This document shows positions 1 to 8,675 of a DNA stretch of 55,874 bases, in pieces. The DNA lies in assembly GCA_964396895.1 (NCBI GenBank), contig CAYNGJ010000024.1, forward strand, positions 1 through 55,874, in the 5' to 3' direction. A program made the position numbers and the translations under genes. Below the pieces are notes generated by a model. It had not been told where the DNA came from and did no database searches. It saw nothing but the letters and a program-made list of their open reading frames with translations. Origin of the DNA: UBA2334 sp964396895 (lineage in GTDB: Bacteria > Pseudomonadota > Gammaproteobacteria > Burkholderiales > Burkholderiaceae_C). Numbering within the stretch: position 1 is the first letter of the stretch; every line of letters begins with the position of its first letter.

Positions 1-1777
1 CTGCCGTGGTGATCATGATCCCTTCCAGCGCGTGGGTGAACACGCTGGCGGCCAGCAGCAGCTTTTCTTCGGCGGTTTTGCGCTCGGTGATGTCGCGGGC
101 ATAGCCCACGGTGCCAATCACTGTCTGATCGATGCGCACGGGGGACTTGTAGGTTTCTACCCAGCCCTTCTGACCAGGGCCGTCTATGGGTTCTTCCACC
201 GTCTTGGGTAAACCCGATTGCAGGACCTCGTCATCGTCGCGCCGGTAGGCGTTGGCCAGGGCGGTGGGCCAGATGTCCAGATCCGATTTGCCCACCAAGT
301 CTTCGGGCTGTTTGGCCCCGCTGGCGTGGGCAAAGGACTGGTTCACCGCCAGGTAGCGGTTGTCGCTGTCTTTGAGCCAGATGATGAAGGGGAAGTTGTC
401 GAGCACCGCGCGCAGGTACTGTTCCCGGCGCTGCAGTTCTTGTGCGCTGCGCTGGCGTTCGGTCATGTCACGGCCAATGCCCAGCACTCCCATCAGCTGG
501 CCTTGGGCGTCAAACATGGGGGTTTTGGTGGTTTCCACCCATTCGCTGTGGCCGTCACTGGCAAAGGTCAGCCACTCGTCGTTGACGGTGGGGCCTCCGT
601 TGGACACGGCCAGCTGGTCGTGAGCCCGGAAAAATTCGGCCAGTTCGGGGGCCACAAAGTCGGCATCGGTCTTGCCCACAATGTCGGACTCGGTGGCGCC
701 GTACAGCTGTTGAAACCGGGGGTTGCAGGCCAGGTAGACACCGTTCGGGTCTTTGAGCCAGACCAGGTCTGGAATGGTCTGTATCAGGGTTTTGAGGGTG
801 TGGCGCTCGTGGGCCAGCGCCGCTTCCATCTGCTGGCGTTCGGTGATGTCGGTGAGCAGGCAGTGGGTGTGCAAGGCATTGCCCTGCTCGTCGCGGGCGA
901 TGCGGCCGTTCACTTGCCACAGAAACCGGCTGCCGTCTTTGCGCACCATTTCAAACACCGGGCCGTCGGTGCGCCCGGTGGACTGAAACCGGGGAAACTC
1001 ACAGGCCAGGGTCTCTTGCGAGGTGTCGGCAATGAAGTCGCCAATGAAGCTGCCCATCACCTCGTCGCGCGTGTAGCCCATTTGGGTTTGCCAGACGGCA
1101 TTCACCTCCAGAATGTGGCCCCCCATGTCCAGCGACTGGTAGGCCAGCGGTGCCTTGTCAAACAGGTTGCGCATGCGGGCTTCACTGGCTTGCAGGGCGG
1201 CAGAGGCCAATTCATGCTCATGAACCTCGCGCATCAGGCGCGGGGTGTGGGTGGCCAACGCACCGTAAACCGACAAGATGATCTCGATCAGCGACTGGGC
1301 AGAGGTGACCATCTGCTGGGCCGCGCGCTGCTTGGCGGTGGCCATGTCCAGCCCCTGCTGCAAGCCGTTGACCAAGCTGGCCAGGTGCCGGTCGGCCCCC
1401 AGGATGTGCGACACCAGCCACCGGGCCAGAAAACCCAGCAGGGTTTCGGCCAGTTCCGCCAGAGGGCGACTTTGCAGGTCCTGGCTGAGCCGGGCGATTT
1501 GGTCAAAAAACTGCCGGTGGCTGGCTTTGTGTGCCAGCTCCAGTGGGTCCTCGGGCAGGTAGTGGGCCCAGATGGCTTCTTCGTCGTGGAAGTGGATGGT
1601 GGCGTATTCGGTCAGATCCCGCAGGATGTGCTGCAAGCCAGGGCCATCGGGGGCGAACACCAAGCGACTGGCCAACACGTTGAGCATGGCCAGCAGTTGG
1701 CGGTGCTGCGCATCGACGGTCGGAAGACCAGTGTTGAAGTGGTCGTTCCAAACAAAAATGTCGATCTGGGTGTTCAT
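1..1777 (-). CDS. Hemerythrin-PAS sensor protein, C-terminal part outside window
   Basis: The reading frame is open from an ATG at 1777 to the left window edge, so about 592 N-terminal residues are visible. Residues 1-135 form a bacteriohemerythrin domain with all seven di-iron ligands in place: H25, H62 and E66 (HFHDE), H83 and H87 (HKASH), H124 and D129. After a helical stretch come three PAS/PAC units (near residues 215, 340 and 465, each ending in a DITER or DMTER-type motif) and the start of a fourth (LLLAASVF). Proteins of this build usually end in GGDEF and/or EAL domains, but that part is not visible, so cyclic-di-GMP output is an inference. The hemerythrin probably senses oxygen or redox state in the cytoplasm; no membrane segment is seen. 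It lies 191 bp downstream of a chemotaxis receptor gene on the same strand. No strong ribosome binding site precedes the ATG. Confidence 0.85.
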   Translation of the reverse strand, partial: MNTQIDIFVWNDHFNTGLPTVDAQHRQLLAMLNVLASRLVFAPDGPGLQHILRDLTEYATIHFHDEEAIWAHYLPEDPLELAHKASHRQFFDQIARLSQDLQSRPLAELAETLLGFLARWLVSHILGADRHLASLVNGLQQGLDMATAKQRAAQQMVTSAQSLIEIILSVYGALATHTPRLMREVHEHELASAALQASEARMRNLFDKAPLAYQSLDMGGHILEVNAVWQTQMGYTRDEVMGSFIGDFIADTSQETLACEFPRFQSTGRTDGPVFEMVRKDGSRFLWQVNGRIARDEQGNALHTHCLLTDITERQQMEAALAHERHTLKTLIQTIPDLVWLKDPNGVYLACNPRFQQLYGATESDIVGKTDADFVAPELAEFFRAHDQLAVSNGGPTVNDEWLTFASDGHSEWVETTKTPMFDAQGQLMGVLGIGRDMTERQRSAQELQRREQYLRAVLDNFPFIIWLKDSDNRYLAVNQSFAHASGAKQPEDLVGKSDLDIWPTALANAYRRDDDEVLQSGLPKTVEEPIDGPGQKGWVETYKSPVRIDQTVIGTVGYARDITERKTAEEKLLLAASVFTHALEGIMITTA

Positions 1778-1968
1778 GGGGCAGGGAATCGGGGGTGGCG
1801 GTGGGGCGAGTGCTCTGGTCCCTTCCCTGTGGCGGCCATGCACACACATGACCAGCCCGCCTGCGTTGGGCGGTCAACTATCTGGTTCGCTTGGGCCGCG
1901 CGGCGTTCCTCGCAATTGGCCCAGCTGAAACTGGGCGCGAATATACGCGAAACCCCTGGCGGCTGGGG

Positions 1969-3765
1969 TCAGAAGGTTTCCCAGTCGCCCTCGTCGCCCT
2001 GTGGGGTGGCCACCGCCCGGGAGGGCGCGGCGGCGGGTTTGCTGGCCGGACTGGTCGTGGTGGCCAGCTTAGCCGGGGCGCTCCGTCCCGCCTTGGCGGC
2101 GGCTGAGGTTGTCAATTTTGGTGGTGAGGCTACAGCCAATCGGGTGGTGGCTGGGGGCACGGTTTTTGGGGGAGACACAAGTGGTGTTCGCTTGGCCTGA
2201 GAACGGCCCCCGCCAGCGCTGGCACCATTCATTTTGAACACCGACACCACCTGAACCAAGTCTTGCGCCTGATTTTGCAAGCTGCTGGCCGCTGCCGCCA
2301 TCTGCTCGACCAGCGCGGCATTTTGCTGCGTCACCTGGTCCATTTGGGTCACGGCCTCTCCCACCTGGCTGACACCGGCGGACTGCTCGCTGCTGGCAGC
2401 ACTGATTTCACCCATCAGGTCGGTGACGCGCCGGATGCTGGTGACCACTTCGCTCATGGTGGTGCCGGCGCGGTCCACCAGGGCCGAGCCTTCTTCCACC
2501 CTGGCCACGCTGGTGTTGATGAGTGCCTTGATTTCTTTGGCCGCCTCTGCGCTGCGGCCAGCCAGCAAGCGCACTTCGCCCGCCACCACCGCAAACCCCC
2601 GGCCTTGTTCACCGGCACGCGCCGCTTCCACGGCGGCATTGAGCGCCAGGATGTTGGTCTGGAAGGCGATGCCGTCGATCACGCTGATGATGTCGGAAAT
2701 CTTGCGCGATGCGTCGTTGATGCCCTTCATGGTTTGCACCACTTCACCCACCACCTCGCCACCCTTGACGGCCACCTCGGAGGCGCTCAGGGCCAGTTGG
2801 TTGGCCTGGCGGGCGCTGTCGGCGTTTTGCTTCACGGTGGCACTGAGTTGCTCCATGCTGGCCGCGGTTTCTTCCAGCGAGCTGGCCTGCTGCTCGGTGC
2901 GTGCCGACAGGTCGTGGTTGCCCTGGGCGATTTCTGAACTGGCGGTGGACACACCCTCAGAGCCCTGGCGCACGCTGCTCACCACCTTGAGCAGGCTGGA
3001 CTGCATGTCTGCGAGCGACTTCAGCAGCTGGGCGACTTCGTCGTTGCCCTCGGGGTGAATGGGGTGGGTCAGGTCACCGTGGGCCACAGCGTCGGCGGCC
3101 AGGGTCGCCTGCTTGAGCGATCTGGAAATGCCACGCATCAACGCCAGCCCGAACAGGGCGGCAAACAGCACACCCAGCAGCACGGACGTCAGTGCAATCC
3201 AGCGGATGGTGTTCTGGCGGGCCACAGAAGTCTCGTACTCTCGCTTTCCCTCGGTCAACTGGATCTGCATGAGCGCTTCCACACCCGCTTCCACGGGGGT
3301 GAACAGTGGCCTGATTTTCTCGACGGTCAGGATCTTGACGGCCTGCATGTCGTCGGCCCTGAGGGCTGTGACCACCGGCTGCAAGGCTTCTTTGACAAAG
3401 CGTGCCCGGTCGTCCGCAAATTTTTTGGCCACCTGGGCCTCTTCTGCGGTCATCGCCGTGTCGGCGTAGAGCTGCCAGATTTTGCCGATGGCCGTGATGT
3501 TGGCCTCGACCTCGTTGGCCGCGGCATTGATGGCCTCGGGCATGGGCGAATTCAGGGCGTTCGCAATGGCCAGTCGGTTGCGCAGCAGCAGCCGGTTGAT
3601 GTCGGCAATCTGGGTCGATGGCACGGTGCGGTCCTCGTACACCGTTTTCAATGCGCCGTTGGATTGGCTGATGCCAAACAGTCCTATGCCACCAACGACC
3701 ACCAGCAACACAGACAGAAGGGCCACCAGCAGCAGCAGGCGGGTGGAGATTTTGAAATGGTTCAT
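1969..3765 (-). CDS. Methyl-accepting chemotaxis protein with CheR-docking tail
   Basis: A 598-residue transmembrane chemoreceptor. TM1 lies at about residues 9-30 and TM2 at about 188-210; they flank a periplasmic four-helix-bundle type sensor, followed by a HAMP domain and the conserved cytoplasmic hairpin (FQTNILALNAAVEAARAGEQ and GRGFAVVAGEVR near residues 365-400). An Ala/Pro/Lys-rich flexible linker of about 70 residues leads to the C-terminal pentapeptide DWETF, equivalent to the NWETF tail through which high-abundance Tar/Tsr-type receptors tether the methyltransferase CheR and methylesterase CheB. The receptor therefore probably supports its own adaptation and that of tail-less receptors. 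Ligand unknown. The divergent neighbour is urtA across a 271-bp gap, but no sequence evidence ties the receptor to urea. Confidence 0.95.
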   Translation of the reverse strand: MNHFKISTRLLLLVALLSVLLVVVGGIGLFGISQSNGALKTVYEDRTVPSTQIADINRLLLRNRLAIANALNSPMPEAINAAANEVEANITAIGKIWQLYADTAMTAEEAQVAKKFADDRARFVKEALQPVVTALRADDMQAVKILTVEKIRPLFTPVEAGVEALMQIQLTEGKREYETSVARQNTIRWIALTSVLLGVLFAALFGLALMRGISRSLKQATLAADAVAHGDLTHPIHPEGNDEVAQLLKSLADMQSSLLKVVSSVRQGSEGVSTASSEIAQGNHDLSARTEQQASSLEETAASMEQLSATVKQNADSARQANQLALSASEVAVKGGEVVGEVVQTMKGINDASRKISDIISVIDGIAFQTNILALNAAVEAARAGEQGRGFAVVAGEVRLLAGRSAEAAKEIKALINTSVARVEEGSALVDRAGTTMSEVVTSIRRVTDLMGEISAASSEQSAGVSQVGEAVTQMDQVTQQNAALVEQMAAAASSLQNQAQDLVQVVSVFKMNGASAGGGRSQAKRTPLVSPPKTVPPATTRLAVASPPKLTTSAAAKAGRSAPAKLATTTSPASKPAAAPSRAVATPQGDEGDWETF

Positions 3766-3895
3766 GGTGTGTGCGAAAGAAATCGGAGGTTGTTCAGGTA
3801 GGCCTGAGGCACAGAGTGGCTGCGGAGGATACGGACAGATACGCCCCGGGGCATCGGGAATGACCCTAGCGGTGTGTCGCCTTTGTCACATCCCC

Positions 3896-3913
3896 GTACG
3901 CCATGCGGCGTAC
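3896..3913. promoter_or_regulatory. Inverted repeat upstream of urtA (putative operator)
   Basis: GTACGCC-ATGC-GGCGTAC, a perfect 7-bp inverted repeat with a 4-base spacer, 124 bp before the urtA start. A near copy (15 of 18 positions identical) stands 60 bp upstream of urtB at 8676-8693. Two copies upstream of the two parts of one transport system suggest a common transcription factor; which one is not known. The rest of the 3766-4036 gap also holds a small G/C hairpin (GGGGG at 3962-3966, CCCCC at 3974-3978) just before the urtA ribosome binding site. Confidence 0.6.
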
Positions 3914-4036
3914 AGACGGTGGAAAGGGTTCTCCTTAAAGTCTGTGCATCCGCTGTGAAAGGGGGGTCTTACTCCCCCAGGCAGCACGGATTTCACCTTG
4001 CCCACCCGTTTGTCAACTCTTTTGGAGAAGCGCCCC

Positions 4037-5317
4037 ATGTCCACTGAAAACTCCCGTCGCTTTACGCTGAAAACCCTGTCGGCCGCCGCTGTGGTGGCCT
4101 CATTGGGATTCACCGGTCTGTCCGCACAGGCCGCCGACACCATCAAGGTCGGTGTGCTGCACAGCCTGTCGGGCACCATGGCCATTTCAGAGACCGTGTT
4201 GAAAGACACCGTGCTCATGGCCATTGACGAAATCAACGCCAAGGGCGGTGTACTGGGCAAAAAGCTGGAGCCTGTGGTGGTTGACCCGGCCTCCAATTGG
4301 CCCCTGTTCGCTGAAAAAACCAAGCAGCTGCTGGGTCAGGACAAAGTCTCCGTCATCTTCGGTTGCTGGACCAGCGTGAGCCGCAAGTCCGTGCTCCCCG
4401 TCGTGGAAGAAATGAACGGCCTGCTGTTCTACCCCGTGCAGTACGAGGGTGAAGAGCTGAGCAAAAACGTGTTTTACACCGGTGCCGCGCCCAACCAGCA
4501 GGCCATTCCTGCGGTGGAATACCTGATGAGCAAAGACGGTGGCAGCGCCAAGCGCTTTGTGCTGCTGGGCACCGACTACGTGTACCCCCGCACCACCAAC
4601 AAAATCCTGCGCGCCTTCCTGAAGAGCAAGGGCGTGGCCGACAAGGACATCGACGAGAAGTACACCCCCTTCGGTCACTCCGACTACCAGACCATCGTGG
4701 CCGACATCAAGAAGTTCTCTGCCGGTGGCAAGACTGCAGTCATCTCCACCATCAACGGCGACTCCAACGTGCCGTTCTACAAAGAACTGGGCAACGCCGG
4801 CCTGAAGGCCAAAGACGTGCCTGTGGTGGCCTTCAGCGTGGGTGAAGAAGAGCTGCGCGGCGTGGACACCAAGCCCCTGGTGGGCCACCTGGCCGCCTGG
4901 AACTACTTCATGAGCATCAAGAACCCGACCAATGCCGAGTTCATCAAGAAGTGGTCTGCTTACGCCAAGGACAAGAAGATCCCCGGCCACATGGACAAGC
5001 CCCTGACCAACGACCCGATGGAAGCCACCTACATCGGCATCCACATGTGGAAGCAGGCGGTTGAAAAGGCCAAGACCACCGACGTGGACAAGGTCATTGC
5101 CGCCATGGCGGGCCAGACCTTCAAGGCACCCGGTGGTTTCACGTCCAAGATGGACGAAAAGAACCACCACCTGCACAAGCCCGTGTTCATTGGTGAAATC
5201 AAGGCCGATGGTCAGTTCAGCGTGGTTTGGAAAACACCAGGCCCAGTGAAGGCCCAGCCATGGAGCCCCTTCATCGAAGGCAATGACAAGAAGAAGGACG
5301 AGCCCGAGAAGAAGTAA
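4037..5317 (+). CDS. urtA: Urea ABC transporter, substrate-binding protein UrtA
   Basis: A periplasmic binding protein of about 426 residues, full length for UrtA. It captures urea for the UrtBCDE permease. The start at 4037 has a ribosome binding site (TTGGAG, 4022-4027) and gives a signal peptide with a Tat-like twin arginine (SRRFTLK) and a cleavage site after AQA; an upstream TTG in frame at 3998 would put extra residues before the signal and is rejected. Conserved UrtA blocks are visible: VGVLHSLSGTMAISE, FGCWTSVSRKSVLPV, FYPVQYEGEE, YTGAAPNQQ. The Lys-rich C-terminus (DKKKDEPEKK) is typical of betaproteobacterial copies. Unusually, the gene is not next to urtB: 3.4 kb with three unrelated genes separates them, and a strong hairpin follows its stop. 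Confidence 0.97.
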   Translation: MSTENSRRFTLKTLSAAAVVASLGFTGLSAQAADTIKVGVLHSLSGTMAISETVLKDTVLMAIDEINAKGGVLGKKLEPVVVDPASNWPLFAEKTKQLLGQDKVSVIFGCWTSVSRKSVLPVVEEMNGLLFYPVQYEGEELSKNVFYTGAAPNQQAIPAVEYLMSKDGGSAKRFVLLGTDYVYPRTTNKILRAFLKSKGVADKDIDEKYTPFGHSDYQTIVADIKKFSAGGKTAVISTINGDSNVPFYKELGNAGLKAKDVPVVAFSVGEEELRGVDTKPLVGHLAAWNYFMSIKNPTNAEFIKKWSAYAKDKKIPGHMDKPLTNDPMEATYIGIHMWKQAVEKAKTTDVDKVIAAMAGQTFKAPGGFTSKMDEKNHHLHKPVFIGEIKADGQFSVVWKTPGPVKAQPWSPFIEGNDKKKDEPEKK

Positions 5318-5357
5318 GTCACCCGCCACCCACCCCAGCTTTCAGCCGGGGTGGTGG

Positions 5358-5401
5358 AACGACAAAGGGTCAACTGTGTGAGCAGTTGGCCCTTTGTCGT
5401 T
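5358..5401 (+). terminator. Long hairpin after urtA
   Basis: AACGACAAAGGGTCAACTG (5358-5376), loop TGTGAG, then CAGTTGGCCCTTTGTCGTT (5383-5401): a 19-bp stem with a single G-U type pair, 40 bp past the urtA stop. There is no clear T tract, so it may act as a terminator or as an mRNA 3'-end stabiliser. Its position would isolate the urtA message from what follows. Confidence 0.7.
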
Positions 5402-5756
5402 GGTGGTTTGACTTTCCTCTTGTGTCGATGGCAATGGCAATGGCAATGGGGTTGGGGATGATGGTGAAGTGGAGGCTGGGGATGCCCGGTTGGGTGGGTG
5501 TCCGCAGTGCCGGGGGCAGGCGTCAATCGGCAGGGGGTTGGTCGGGTTGCGCCACAGGTGATGGGGCTGGTTGACGGGTAGCGTTGTGCCCAGGTCCCGT
5601 GCGTTGGAGGGGGGCGGTTTGCTGTTGGTACTTGCTGTGGGACGGATTGGCATCGTCCAGGCAGCGCTGGCGCAGCAGCGGGTCGGCCAGGGTGTTGGCG
5701 TGTTTGAGCATGGGCGGTCGTTGGGTTAGCGGATCCCGCAGGGCGAGGAGGCAGCT
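5402..5756. other. Intergenic region with short tandem repeat
   Basis: Between urtA and the hydrolase gene. It holds a tandem hexamer (ATGGCA three times, 5428-5445, with a fourth degraded unit) and one weak small reading frame (5523-5711, minus). No RNA gene or convincing promoter is recognised. Confidence 0.4.
5523..5711 (-). CDS. Possible small hypothetical protein
   Basis: A 62-residue reading frame beginning MLKHANTLADPLLRQRCLDD, hydrophilic, with a Pro/Gln-rich C-terminal half. The N-terminal half looks like real protein sequence (mixed charge, no GC-frame bias), but the start has no good ribosome binding site and I recognise no family. It could equally be chance or a decayed gene. It sits downstream of the lipoprotein hydrolase on the same strand. 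Confidence 0.25.
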   Translation of the reverse strand: MLKHANTLADPLLRQRCLDDANPSHSKYQQQTAPLQRTGPGHNATRQPAPSPVAQPDQPPAD

Positions 5757-6581
5757 TTAGGGTCTCTGCTGCAATTTGGATTTGGGGTGCTCACGCACCC
5801 ATTGAACCGCTTCCCGTATGGATTGGGCCACGGTCTCCGGCTTTTCAAGTGGAATAGCGTGGCCACTGTCCACCCATATTTGCTGGGCACCGGGGTACAG
5901 CATGTGCAACTCGGCGCGCTTGCGGTTGGCATCGTCAGCAATGGCCGACGATATTGACATGGGCCCCAGTGCGCTGAGCACCCACACGGGGATGGCCGGG
6001 TCCACAGGCAAATTCAATACCGTTTGCCCTGTGGCGTCCAGCGTCGCCAGTTCTTGTTTGGCGGCTTCTGAGCTCAGCATGCCAAAACCCAGCTTGAGCC
6101 ACGTGGGCCAGTATTTTTGGTCACCGGCACCTCGCAGTTGTTCCGGGTGGGTGGAATCCACCAGCACCAGCGCGGCCACCTCATGGGGGTACTTTCTGGC
6201 AAAAAGCTGCATGTACAAGCCCCCCAAAGAGTGCCCTACCAAAACGTAGGGCGGTGGCAGTTGGCGCGCAGCCAAGAGCGCCCTGAGTTCGTTCACCGCA
6301 TGGGTGCCATTGCTCGGGGTGTTTACCGCGTCGCTTTTCCCGTAGCCGGCGCGGTTGTAGGCCAGTGACGTGGTGGTTTGCACGGCCTCAGGCCACACTT
6401 TGACCCACCAGTCCAGCGTGCCACCCAGGCCATTTTCAAAGACAACCACTGGCATGCCGTGGCCTCCCATGATGTATTCCACCTGCCGTCCCCCGGAGGT
6501 TTGCGTGACGGTGCCCGGCAGTGTGGTGCAGCCGAGCAAAAACATTGCCAGCAGCGGAAACAGGATTTTGAAACGGCTCAT
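5757..6581 (-). CDS. Alpha/beta hydrolase lipoprotein
   Basis: 274 residues. The N-terminus is a lipoprotein signal (LFPLLAMFLLGC, lipobox Cys at residue 18), so the enzyme is probably anchored to an envelope membrane. The alpha/beta hydrolase fold is shown by the oxyanion region (VVVFENGLGGTLDWW), the nucleophile elbow GHSLGG (Ser about 117), a strand ending in LVDSTHPEQ and the late His in DSGHAIPLEKP. This resembles the alpha/beta hydrolase family that includes esterases and haloperoxidase-like proteins; the substrate cannot be predicted. It lies between urtA and a methyltransferase, with no sign of a role in urea use. Confidence 0.85.
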   Translation of the reverse strand: MSRFKILFPLLAMFLLGCTTLPGTVTQTSGGRQVEYIMGGHGMPVVVFENGLGGTLDWWVKVWPEAVQTTTSLAYNRAGYGKSDAVNTPSNGTHAVNELRALLAARQLPPPYVLVGHSLGGLYMQLFARKYPHEVAALVLVDSTHPEQLRGAGDQKYWPTWLKLGFGMLSSEAAKQELATLDATGQTVLNLPVDPAIPVWVLSALGPMSISSAIADDANRKRAELHMLYPGAQQIWVDSGHAIPLEKPETVAQSIREAVQWVREHPKSKLQQRP

Positions 6582-6643
6582 GGCGAAGTGTGGCGGTCGG
6601 TGACTATTGAGTAGTGAATCGGGGTTCGGGGTGCTCAGGCTGA

Positions 6644-6673
6644 ACTCGACTCGACTCGGTTCGGTTCGGTTCG
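6644..6673. repeat. Pentamer tandem repeat
   Basis: ACTCG three times (6644-6658) followed directly by GTTCG three times (6659-6673), six units of a RYTCG pentamer in the gap between the hydrolase and methyltransferase genes. Probably a slipped-strand microsatellite. Confidence 0.7.
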
Positions 6674-6716
6674 GTCAGGGGATGTGAGCCTGCTTCAAGT
6701 CGGTTTAATTCCCACA

Positions 6717-7394
6717 TCAAGCCCGCTTTCGGGCCACGATGAATACCCGAAAGTCTTTGCCGCGCGTACCGTGGCGCTCGACGCTGATCACCTCCATGCC
6801 TTGTTGGGTGATGGCTGCCTGCAATTCCTCGCCCTTGAAGCAACGCACTTCGGGTGCCTTACCGATGGCGCGCATCAGCGGCAGCGCCACCCGGGTGATC
6901 AGGGGGTTCATTTCGGCCACGCACGGTGTTTTGGAAATCAGCAGGCCGCCGGGGCGCAAGGCTTGGGCGGCCAGGGCCAGGGTGGCGTCGAGGTCGCTGG
7001 CCAAGTGCAGCAGGTTGAAGGCCAGCACAGCGTCGCAGGTCCCGTGTGCGGACACCGCCTCTTCGGCATTGGCCACGGCAAAGCCCAACTGGGGTGTGGG
7101 CTGGGCAGCGAGCTTTTCCTGTGCAATGGCAACCATCTGGGCCGAGATGTCGGTGGCCAGATAGTGCCGGGTGAAAGGCGCCAGCCGCAATGCGGTGGTG
7201 CCAGTGCCACAGCCCAGTTCCAACACGTTTTGGTCAGTGGAGAGCAGGGCCTGCACGCGTTGTAGCGTGGCCTCGTAGCCGGGCACGTCGGCGATGGGGT
7301 CGGTCGCGTATTTTCGCGCCATGCGGTCCCAAAAAGCCGCCTGGCGGGTTGCGGGCGCTGAAATGGCGTCGTGGGTGGGGCAGGGGGCGGGCAT
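6717..7394 (-). CDS. Class I SAM-dependent methyltransferase
   Basis: 225 residues, small-molecule methyltransferase type (Methyltransf_11/25 fold). Motif I is VLELGCGTGTTALRLAPF near residue 60, the acidic residue of motif II is in YLATDIS, and the motif IV region is CDAVLAFNLLHLASD. The N-terminus (AFWDRMARKYATDPIAD) is shared with many uncharacterised bacterial methyltransferases. Substrate unknown. It is transcribed away from the LysR gene at 7571 with a 176-bp gap, the usual arrangement of a LysR regulator and its target. Confidence 0.85.
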   Translation of the reverse strand: MPAPCPTHDAISAPATRQAAFWDRMARKYATDPIADVPGYEATLQRVQALLSTDQNVLELGCGTGTTALRLAPFTRHYLATDISAQMVAIAQEKLAAQPTPQLGFAVANAEEAVSAHGTCDAVLAFNLLHLASDLDATLALAAQALRPGGLLISKTPCVAEMNPLITRVALPLMRAIGKAPEVRCFKGEELQAAITQQGMEVISVERHGTRGKDFRVFIVARKRA

Positions 7395-7563
7395 GGCGGT
7401 GTGGGTGTGAGGCGGTCGTCTGGGTCAGCGCAAAAGCCCGCCATTGGGCGAGGGGGCAGGCGGCCAATCGCAAGCGTTGGTGGGTGAGCCACTGGCCAGT
7501 GCCCACATGCTATCCATGCGTTGCGGCCAGAGGAATCCCGGTTTTTTGCAGTGAAGATATACA

Positions 7564-7575
7564 TTCATGCATGAA
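7564..7575. promoter_or_regulatory. Palindrome across the LysR gene start
   Basis: TTCATGCATGAA is a perfect 12-bp palindrome that overlaps the start codon of the LysR gene. It lies in the shared divergent region and could be an autoregulatory site, though LysR sites normally lie further upstream. Confidence 0.35.
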
Positions 7576-8443
7576 CAAAATGGATTGGAACCAGCTCAGG
7601 GCGTTTTTGGAGACCGCTGAAACCGGCTCGCTGTCCGCCGCTGCCCGCAAGCTTGGGCTGACGCAGCCCACCCTGAGTCGGCAGGTGGCGGCCATTGAGG
7701 CGCGCATGGGCGTGACGCTGTTCGAGCGCGTGGGCAAGTCCATGGCCCTCACCCCCACGGGGCTGGACTTGCTGGAGCATGCCAAGGCCATGGGCGCCGC
7801 CGCTGAGGCCTTGGCCCTGGCCGCCACGGGCCGCTCACAGGCCATTGAGGGCGTGGTGTCGGTGTCGGCCAGCGACTTGGTGGCCGCCCGTCTGCTGCCC
7901 GCCTTGGTGCGGCAATTGCGCGAGCAAGAGCCCGGCATTGCCATTGAGGTCATTTCGTCCAATGCGCTGAGCGATCTGCTGCGCCGCGAGGCCGACATCG
8001 CCATTCGCCACGTCAAGCCCGAGCAGCCCGACCTCATTGCCCAGCTGGTGCGCGAGGCATCGGCCAGCTTTTATGCGTCTGAAGATTGGGTGCGGCTACA
8101 CGGGCACCCGCGCACCGCCGAAGACGCAGCCAGCCTGCCGTTTGTGGGCTCTGACCGCGCAGGCCGCTACCTGGCCTACCTCCGCCAGCACGGCCTGGCA
8201 TTGGATGAGGCGAACTTCAGTTGTTATGCCGACCACACGGTCGCGCACTGGGCCTTGGTGCGCCAGGGCATGGGCATAGGGGCCATGATGGACGAGATTG
8301 CCCAAGGCACGCCGGGCATCGTCAAAGTGCTGGACGAGTTGCCCCCGGTGCGCTTCCCGGTTTGGCTGGTCACCCACCGCGAACTGCGCACCTCCAGGCG
8401 CATTCGTGTGGTGTTCGACGCTTTGGCCCAGGGCTTGCGGTGA
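7571..8443 (+). CDS. LysR-family transcriptional regulator
   Basis: 290 residues, the usual LysR length. The N-terminal winged helix-turn-helix is MDWNQLRAFLETAETGSLSA then AARKLGLTQPTLSRQVAAIE, followed by the effector domain from about residue 90. The start at 7571 (MNKMDWNQ) fits the family; ATG 7580 is an alternative, and in-frame sequence further upstream is not LysR-like. It is divergent from the methyltransferase gene, its most probable target. It is also one of the three genes placed between urtA and urtB, but LysR proteins with this C-terminus are not specifically known as urea regulators. Confidence 0.9.
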   Translation: MNKMDWNQLRAFLETAETGSLSAAARKLGLTQPTLSRQVAAIEARMGVTLFERVGKSMALTPTGLDLLEHAKAMGAAAEALALAATGRSQAIEGVVSVSASDLVAARLLPALVRQLREQEPGIAIEVISSNALSDLLRREADIAIRHVKPEQPDLIAQLVREASASFYASEDWVRLHGHPRTAEDAASLPFVGSDRAGRYLAYLRQHGLALDEANFSCYADHTVAHWALVRQGMGIGAMMDEIAQGTPGIVKVLDELPPVRFPVWLVTHRELRTSRRIRVVFDALAQGLR

Positions 8444-8491
8444 GTCGCGTTTGCGCTCGCCAAGCGGCCATCATGAGTCGCATGGTCTGAC

Positions 8492-8620
8492 ATGGCTTTG
8501 CCGACCACACCTGTTCTCATGCGGCACATCACACGCACCCATTGGCTGGCGGTCTTTCTGGTCTTGGCGCTGCACGCCTGGGTGGACGTGCTCATGGGGA
8601 GCAGCAGGTTCGCAGCCTGA
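8492..8620 (+). pseudogene. Small membrane-like reading frame, possible gene remnant
   Basis: A 42-residue frame, ATG 8492 to TGA 8620, with a hydrophobic segment (WLAVFLVLALHAWVDVL) that looks like the N-terminal membrane anchor of a larger envelope protein cut short after about 35 residues. No continuation is seen in the other frames downstream. I cannot name the family. It may be a remnant left by whatever event separated urtA from urtB, or a small membrane peptide. Confidence 0.3.
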
Positions 8621-8675
8621 TGGCGGCGACGGTGCCGTGACGTACGGGATGTTCCGCTCAGTGGCGGCTCTGTGC

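Noticed and set aside
218..2200. Long plus-strand open frame of 660 codons
   Set aside because: It is antisense to the hemerythrin-PAS gene and the receptor end; its translation is low-complexity (Gly/Val/His-rich) and has no family features, as expected from GC-rich codon periodicity.
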